Assembly: GCA_044349205.1 (NCBI GenBank)
Contig: JBIKRJ010000082.1
Location: 1 to 9,807 of the forward strand
Source of the DNA: UBA9547 sp044349205
GTDB lineage: Bacteria > Bacteroidota > Bacteroidia > Cytophagales > UBA9547
DNA length: 9,807 nt
Reading direction: 5' to 3'
Shown: in pieces, positions 6,263 through 9,807 of the stretch
Layout: each line of letters begins with the position of its first letter
How positions within the stretch are numbered: the first letter of the stretch is position 1
Notes under the pieces: generated by a model
Databases searched by the model: none
The model's input: the letters and a program-made list of their open reading frames with translations, nothing else
Told to the model about the DNA's origin: nothing
Program-made: the position numbers and the translations under genes

Positions 6263-7024
6263 CTATTGGAGTGCCACAATAAAAAGTTCGTTTTTGTCTT
6301 TCACAAAACTAAGCAAAGCATCGGAAACATGGAAAGTACCTGCTGCCAATCCTTTGCTGCCTTCATGTAGGCAAATGTGAAGCAATTCATCCCCACCCGA
6401 ACTGGTCACAAGCAAGTAATTGTCGTATTTTTTTTCGTTTTTAACGAAATATGACACGATGATGTGTGCAGTCGTTTCCAGATATTCTAAAAAGTCAGTT
6501 GGTTGAAGATGAGTGTATTGGCTTATGAAAAAGGCAATGTCTGCAAAATAGGGTTCGTCTTTGGTCACGATATTGGCAACAAATGAATTGTTTTTTTTGT
6601 ATTTTGGCTCAAAAGAAGTTTCCTGACCTGTGAGCAAATCAATTTTCAGCACCGTGTCTAAAGAGCCAAGAGAATTTTTGGCCAGAAGGATTGCGTCTTC
6701 TACATTCACAAAAGTGAGAAATTCATTTTCCCATTGCCACTCGTTTTTTTCGGAATCCCACACTTTTATTCCCTGATGAATGGGCAAGTCTTGTTGTAAA
6801 AAACCATGAAAAACAACGCTATTGCCCACCAATGCCTCTACACCTGACCACCAGTCTAGCTGGGTGTCTATTTTTTTTAGGTTGAAAGTGTCGTCTAAAA
6901 AGTAAAATAATACCTGCTTATTTCGTTCTTCCCTAAGTTCTATCAGATATGATTTGGTGTCTGACAAAGAAGGGATTAGCCGCCAAATGGGATATTCGAA
7001 AGAATGTTGGAAAAGGATTTGCAA
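6263..7024 (-). CDS. DUF4905-like uncharacterised protein, probable TTG start
   Basis: About 253 aa, function unknown. There is no signal peptide or membrane helix, so it is likely cytoplasmic. Pattern features are FQHSFEYPIWRLIP near the N-terminus, LIELREERNKQVLFYFLD, LDWWSGVEALVGNSVVFHGF (WW-G-E then a hydrophobic strand), HQGIKVWDSEKNEWQWE, and repeated short strands that suggest a beta-propeller-like fold. This order recalls the Bacteroidota family DUF4905, which I name from memory. The reading frame stays open far upstream, but that part is the antisense of nfeD. The last in-frame ATG lies well inside nfeD, so I place the start at TTG 7024 (TTG CAA ATC CTT), consistent with the TATTTTTG box at 7045-7052. 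The exact start is uncertain by a few codons. It is followed at 16 nt by the LysM gene. Confidence 0.72.
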   Translation of the reverse strand: MQILFQHSFEYPIWRLIPSLSDTKSYLIELREERNKQVLFYFLDDTFNLKKIDTQLDWWSGVEALVGNSVVFHGFLQQDLPIHQGIKVWDSEKNEWQWENEFLTFVNVEDAILLAKNSLGSLDTVLKIDLLTGQETSFEPKYKKNNSFVANIVTKDEPYFADIAFFISQYTHLQPTDFLEYLETTAHIIVSYFVKNEKKYDNYLLVTSSGGDELLHICLHEGSKGLAAGTFHVSDALLSFVKDKNELFIVALQ

Positions 7025-7044
7025 AGCTTGTTTTGTAACTTGGG

Positions 7045-7052
7045 CAAAAATA
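7045..7052 (-). promoter_or_regulatory. Possible -7 box of the DUF4905-LysM unit
   Basis: TATTTTTG on the minus strand fits TAnnTTTG and lies between the divergent starts of the DUF4905-like gene (7024) and nfeD (7059). Initiation would fall at about 7038-7040, compatible only with a start codon downstream of that, which supports the TTG at 7024. No clear -33 element is seen, since the upstream DNA is the start of nfeD. Confidence 0.4.
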
Positions 7053-7058
7053 GAGAAA

Positions 7059-8402
7059 ATGAACAGGAATGTATTTCTAGGTTCGTTCTTTTGCCTTTTT
7101 TTATTGGCAATGGGCTTACAAGCCCAAGAGCGGGTGTTGTATATGAAAATAGAAGGGGAGATAGACCCTCGTAGCACGCGATATGTAAAACTTGCCCTAA
7201 TGCAAGCCGAAACTGCAAAGGCAGGGGTTGTGCTGGCCGAAATCAACACGTTTGGCGGTAGGGTAGACGATGCCGACAAAATAAGAACGATGCTGCTCGA
7301 GAGCAAAGTGCCTGTGTTGGCTTTTATCAACAAAAATGCCGCCTCGGCAGGTGCCTTGATATCAATTGCTTGCGATAGCATATATATGGCCAAAGGAGCC
7401 AATATAGGCGCCGCCACAGTGGTCATAGAAGGCACAAGCCAGGCCGCGCCCGACAAATACCAGTCGTACATGCGATCTATGATGCGATCTACGGCTCAGG
7501 CCAATGGCCGTAATCCTCAAATTGCCGAAGCCATGGTAGACCAAAACCTAAAGTTGGACAGTACCATAAAAAAAGATGGTCAGGTAGTGACGTTCACCAC
7601 AGAGGAAGCCATTCGGTTTGGATTTTGTGACGGCGAGTCAAATGATGTAAAAGAGGTGTTATCTAAAAGCGGCCATGCTAATGCGCTTATCGAAAACTTT
7701 GAACTGGACTGGGTAGAAAAAGTGGTGGCTTATTTTCTGAATCCTGCCCTCAGTAGTATTCTCATTATCTTGATATTGGGCGGTTTGTATTACGAAGTAC
7801 AAGCACCTGGTTTTGGATTCCCGATTGTGGTTTCCATTGTGGCAGCTCTGTTGTATTTTATTCCTTATTACCTCACAGGATTGGCGCAAAACTGGGAGAT
7901 ATTGTTGTTTTTTGTGGGATTGGTGCTGCTTTTGTTGGAAATACTGGTGATACCTGGTTTTGGTGTTGCAGGCATTTCGGGCATTGTGTTGGTATTGCTC
8001 TCCCTGTTCTTGGTCATGCTGAACAACGATTTTTTCGATTTTAGTTTTGTGCCCGATACGGTCATTTTGCATGCTGGCATTAGTTCGGCCATAGCATTGG
8101 TAGGTGTAACCATTTTTCTTTTTTGGGCTCTAAGCCAGTTGGCGACCAACAAGCGAATGGCCAAAATAGCTTTACAATCTAAAATGGACAGCAAGGAAGG
8201 GTATTCTGCTGCCAATAATTTGACCGCAGTCTTGGGGAAACAAGGCATAGTCGTTTCGGAATTGCGGCCTTTTGGGAAAATAGAGATAGACGGGGAGTGG
8301 TTTAGTGCTATTTCCAGTGCTTCTTTTGTGCAAAAAGGCACTCTGGTAGAGGTGGTAGGACAAGAGTACAACAATTTGAAAGTGAAGACTTTAAGTGTTT
8401 AA
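7059..8402 (+). CDS. nfeD: Full-length NfeD membrane protease-like protein (ClpP-class serine protease domain)
   Basis: Membrane protein of the long NfeD class, usually partnered with an SPFH/flotillin-like protein in membrane organisation. I chose the ATG at 7059 (MNRNVFLGS), which gives 447 aa and a clean signal peptide (about 1-22); an in-frame ATG at 6954 would put 35 charged residues in front. Domains: ClpP/SppA-like fold (about 25-200) with EINTFGGRVDDADKI, probable nucleophile Ser96 in NAASAGAL and a candidate general-base Lys133 (DKYQSYMRS); several membrane helices (about 222-360) with EVQAPGFGFPI and ILVIPGFGVAGISG; a C-terminal OB-fold (about 388-447, LGKQGIVVSELRPFGKIEIDGEWFSA). 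All parts are intact. It is the only plus-strand gene; no SPFH partner follows, and AT-rich accessory DNA starts right after the stop. Confidence 0.92.
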   Translation: MNRNVFLGSFFCLFLLAMGLQAQERVLYMKIEGEIDPRSTRYVKLALMQAETAKAGVVLAEINTFGGRVDDADKIRTMLLESKVPVLAFINKNAASAGALISIACDSIYMAKGANIGAATVVIEGTSQAAPDKYQSYMRSMMRSTAQANGRNPQIAEAMVDQNLKLDSTIKKDGQVVTFTTEEAIRFGFCDGESNDVKEVLSKSGHANALIENFELDWVEKVVAYFLNPALSSILIILILGGLYYEVQAPGFGFPIVVSIVAALLYFIPYYLTGLAQNWEILLFFVGLVLLLLEILVIPGFGVAGISGIVLVLLSLFLVMLNNDFFDFSFVPDTVILHAGISSAIALVGVTIFLFWALSQLATNKRMAKIALQSKMDSKEGYSAANNLTAVLGKQGIVVSELRPFGKIEIDGEWFSAISSASFVQKGTLVEVVGQEYNNLKVKTLSV

Positions 8403-8477
8403 AGCTTTTTCTTTAAAAGTTTCTGCGCTACGCTAACATCTTGACTAGCAACCGAACATGCCGAACAGCTGGTGTCC

Positions 8478-9263
8478 CTAAAATAATGTTTCTTTTGTGA
8501 TAAAACCATTATTTACAATTATACAATTCATAATTCCGAGTTTATATTTTTCAGTGGGAGCTGGTAGACCATTTTTCTTAACTTCCATCCCAACTTTTGG
8601 TACATAATAGGGTTCTATCAACAGTACTTCAATTTCTCCTTTGTCAGTTTTGAATTTTGTCCAATTTTCCTTTTTTGGAGTGTTAGAGAATGAATTTAAT
8701 TCGATTGTTAAACTTGAAATTTTAGATTTGATTTGACCAATTTCTAGTTCAACTTCAGTAATTAATTGTTTGTAACCTTCTATTGCATTTTTTTTATTAA
8801 TTAAATATTCTTTTAATTTATTTAATTCTATAATTTTTTTCTCTCTAATGACCTTTCGAGTTTCTTCTTCCTTTCTTCTTTTTTCTGCTTCGTTTCTCCT
8901 TTTTAAATCCGCTTCTTCTGCTGCTTTTTGTTCCGGTGTTTGATATTTCCTCTTAATTTCTTCTTCTTTTCTTTTTAGTTCTTCTTCATATTTTTTTTTC
9001 AACTCATTTTCAAAATCAGAAGAATTCGATGTGTTTGATTTGCTGTTTCTTGATTGAAATGTCTTGAAATCGAAATTTGCCCTTTTCTCGTGATTCGACA
9101 AAGTTTCATAAGCTTCTTGGATTTCCTTAAATCGTTCGGTAAAAAAGGCATCTCCTTCATTTTTATCTGGATGAAATTTTAGAGACAATTTTCGATATGC
9201 TTTTTTTATTTCTTCAGGTGAAGCATTGTTGTCAATCCCAAGTATATAGTAATAGTCTTTCAT
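8478..9263 (-). CDS. J-domain protein with long coiled coil and an unrecognised C-terminal domain
   Basis: DnaJ-type co-chaperone by its N-terminus: residues 1-65 form a J-domain (YYYILGIDNNASPEEIKKAY, HPD at 31-33, then FKEIQEAYETLSNHEKRANFDF) able to stimulate an Hsp70 ATPase. The Gly/Phe region, the zinc-finger CxxCxGxG repeats and the DnaJ C-terminal substrate domain are absent. Instead, about 85-190 is a highly charged Lys/Glu-rich coiled coil, and about 195-261 is a small beta-rich segment (GEIEVLLIEPYYVPKVGMEV, NGLPAPTEKYKLG, CIIVNNGFI) I cannot assign. At 261 aa it is not the housekeeping DnaJ but a specialised J-protein, perhaps recruiting Hsp70 to one client. The gene is strikingly AT-rich compared with nfeD, a sign of transfer. 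No promoter is evident; it begins just after the inverted-repeat element and may be co-transcribed with the ankyrin gene. Confidence 0.85.
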   Translation of the reverse strand: MKDYYYILGIDNNASPEEIKKAYRKLSLKFHPDKNEGDAFFTERFKEIQEAYETLSNHEKRANFDFKTFQSRNSKSNTSNSSDFENELKKKYEEELKRKEEEIKRKYQTPEQKAAEEADLKRRNEAEKRRKEEETRKVIREKKIIELNKLKEYLINKKNAIEGYKQLITEVELEIGQIKSKISSLTIELNSFSNTPKKENWTKFKTDKGEIEVLLIEPYYVPKVGMEVKKNGLPAPTEKYKLGIMNCIIVNNGFITKETLF

Positions 9264-9293
9264 TTATGCTATTGTATTTTGGAAAGTATTGTG

Positions 9294-9434
9294 CACATAA
9301 CGGTTTGCAGCTACAAGAAGTTGGCGATTTCGAAGCACAAAACTGTCTGCCACCTCAGAACTTGATACGAGGTACAAAGTTTCATTTAACCACTGAACCG
9401 CCAATTTCTTGTAGGTGCTGTTAGCGGTTAGGCG
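9294..9434 (-). repeat. Long imperfect inverted repeat, attC-like cassette boundary candidate
   Basis: About 140 bp between the ankyrin and J-domain genes. Its arms CTACAAGAAGTTGGCGATT (9311-9329) and, on the opposite strand, CTACAAGAAATTGGCGGTT (9414-9396) match at 17 of 19 positions. An inner hairpin ACCTC/GAGGT (9352-9356, 9369-9373) sits in the apical region, and TAAC lies outside both arms. Read on the minus strand it opens with GCCTAAC (9433-9427), a perfect fit to the integron R'' core RYYYAAC, and closes with GTTATGT (9301-9295), one base off the R' core GTTRRRY. The ankyrin stop lies 11 nt before it and the next ATG 31 nt after it, as in gene cassettes. The inverted repeat is certain; attC identity is a hypothesis. 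It could equally be a Bacteroidota intergenic palindromic repeat. Confidence 0.7.
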
Positions 9435-9444
9435 TTCTTTTTCG

Positions 9445-9780
9445 TCAGTCATTTTTACTCGTCATAATGGTCAATATTTCAGTCAGGTTGAGCCGTTTTG
9501 CTATGTCAAAAGGTGTCTCTCCATTAAGGTCTGGTTTGTTTATGTCAAGTCCTTTTTCTATTAGAAATTTGGTTGCTTCAACCCTGTTTTTTTCTGTCGC
9601 TAAATGAAGTGCAGTTTTACCATTCACTGGCCAACTGCCATTAAGAACCCAAAAACCTTTTGGTCTTTTTAGGGCATTTTCCATTTTTAATATTTCTCCA
9701 TTTTCTGCACCTTCCATAAATTCCATTTGAGTTGAACGAATATCATTCATAACTTCAACTGCATCATAGTAGTCATTCAT
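9445..9780 (-). CDS. Small ankyrin-repeat protein
   Basis: A 111-residue protein without signal peptide or membrane helix, so probably cytoplasmic. One clear ankyrin repeat lies at about 53-85 (NGKTALHLATEKNRVEATKFLIEKGLDINK) and a second, shortened one at about 86-108 (NGETPFDIAKRLNLTEIL). Residues 20-50 look like a degenerate first repeat (FMEGAENGEILKMENAL). Ankyrin repeats mediate protein-protein contact; the partner is unknown. The start ATG at 9780 is preceded by GAAAGGAACGAAGCA, which contains an AAGGA stretch, one of the few Shine-Dalgarno-like sites in the window. The gene is AT-rich like its neighbour. Its stop is 11 nt from the inverted-repeat element. It appears complete, although only 27 nt of upstream sequence is available. 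Confidence 0.75.
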   Translation of the reverse strand: MNDYYDAVEVMNDIRSTQMEFMEGAENGEILKMENALKRPKGFWVLNGSWPVNGKTALHLATEKNRVEATKFLIEKGLDINKPDLNGETPFDIAKRLNLTEILTIMTSKND

Positions 9781-9807
9781 TGCTTCGTTCCTTTCGGATT
9801 TGGTCTG

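Noticed and set aside
6954..7058. 35-residue N-terminal extension of NfeD
   Set aside because: It is antisense to the DUF4905-like gene's N-terminus and would bury the signal peptide behind charged residues.
7025..7471. N-terminal extension of the DUF4905-like protein up to an ATG inside nfeD
   Set aside because: That part is antisense to the signal peptide and ClpP-like domain of nfeD, has no family-like sequence, and lies upstream of the likely promoter box.
7659..8374. Long minus-strand ORFs opposite nfeD
   Set aside because: Shadow frames of a well-supported gene, rich in Gln/His/Asn or Ser/Thr/Asn, with no recognisable domain.
8398..8417. TTTAAAG/CTTTAAA stem at the end of nfeD as a terminator
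   Set aside because: Only seven A/T-rich pairs and no T-tract after the stem; too weak to call.
8403..8477. Second attC-like element downstream of the J-domain gene
   Set aside because: GTTAGCG and a short GTTCGG direct repeat are present, but there are no matching long arms, so it does not fold like the 9294-9434 element.
9264..9452. 62-codon minus-strand ORF as a real protein gene
   Set aside because: It coincides with the palindromic element, its sequence is fixed by the repeat, and it resembles no family; kept only as a finding about coupling.

Overview
The window looks like a chromosomal segment of a Bacteroidota bacterium, probably Cytophagales or a relative. The evidence is the gene string rpmB-rpmG-DUF4295-ftsY, a marker order of that phylum, together with Bacteroidota-type -7 promoter boxes (TAnnTTTG), almost no Shine-Dalgarno sites, two likely TTG starts and a DUF4905-like gene. 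Nearly all genes lie on the minus strand; the only well-supported plus-strand gene is nfeD.

Read in the direction of transcription (right to left), the core region runs as follows. A DUF4905-like gene and a LysM/double-psi-barrel envelope protein gene form a pair (7024 to 5419). The ribosomal cassette rpmB, rpmG and a DUF4295 gene follows (5347 to 4744) and closes with a strong intrinsic terminator that sits only 4 nt before the ftsY start codon. After ftsY come a secreted DNase I-fold (endonuclease/exonuclease/phosphatase) protein and a GT4-type glycosyltransferase. Last is a metal-homeostasis pair: a DtxR/MntR/TroR-type repressor whose stop codon overlaps the start of a TroA/ZnuA-type metal-binding lipoprotein (1643 to 58). 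The rest of that ABC transporter would lie beyond base 1.

On the plus strand, a full-length membrane NfeD protein (ClpP-like domain, membrane domain, OB fold) starts only 34 bp from the divergent DUF4905-like gene. Promoter-like boxes for both directions fall inside that gap.

Right of nfeD (8403-9807) the composition changes sharply to AT-rich DNA. This part looks accessory. It holds a small ankyrin-repeat gene, a long imperfect inverted repeat of about 140 bp, and a gene for an unusual J-domain protein (J-domain, long charged coiled coil, small C-terminal domain). The layout gene / folded repeat with a GCCTAAC-type outer motif / gene, all on one strand and tightly spaced, resembles integron gene cassettes separated by an attC site. 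No integrase and no second copy of the repeat are visible, so this remains a hypothesis. It is the most interesting feature of the window.

No rRNA, tRNA, CRISPR array or insertion sequence was seen.
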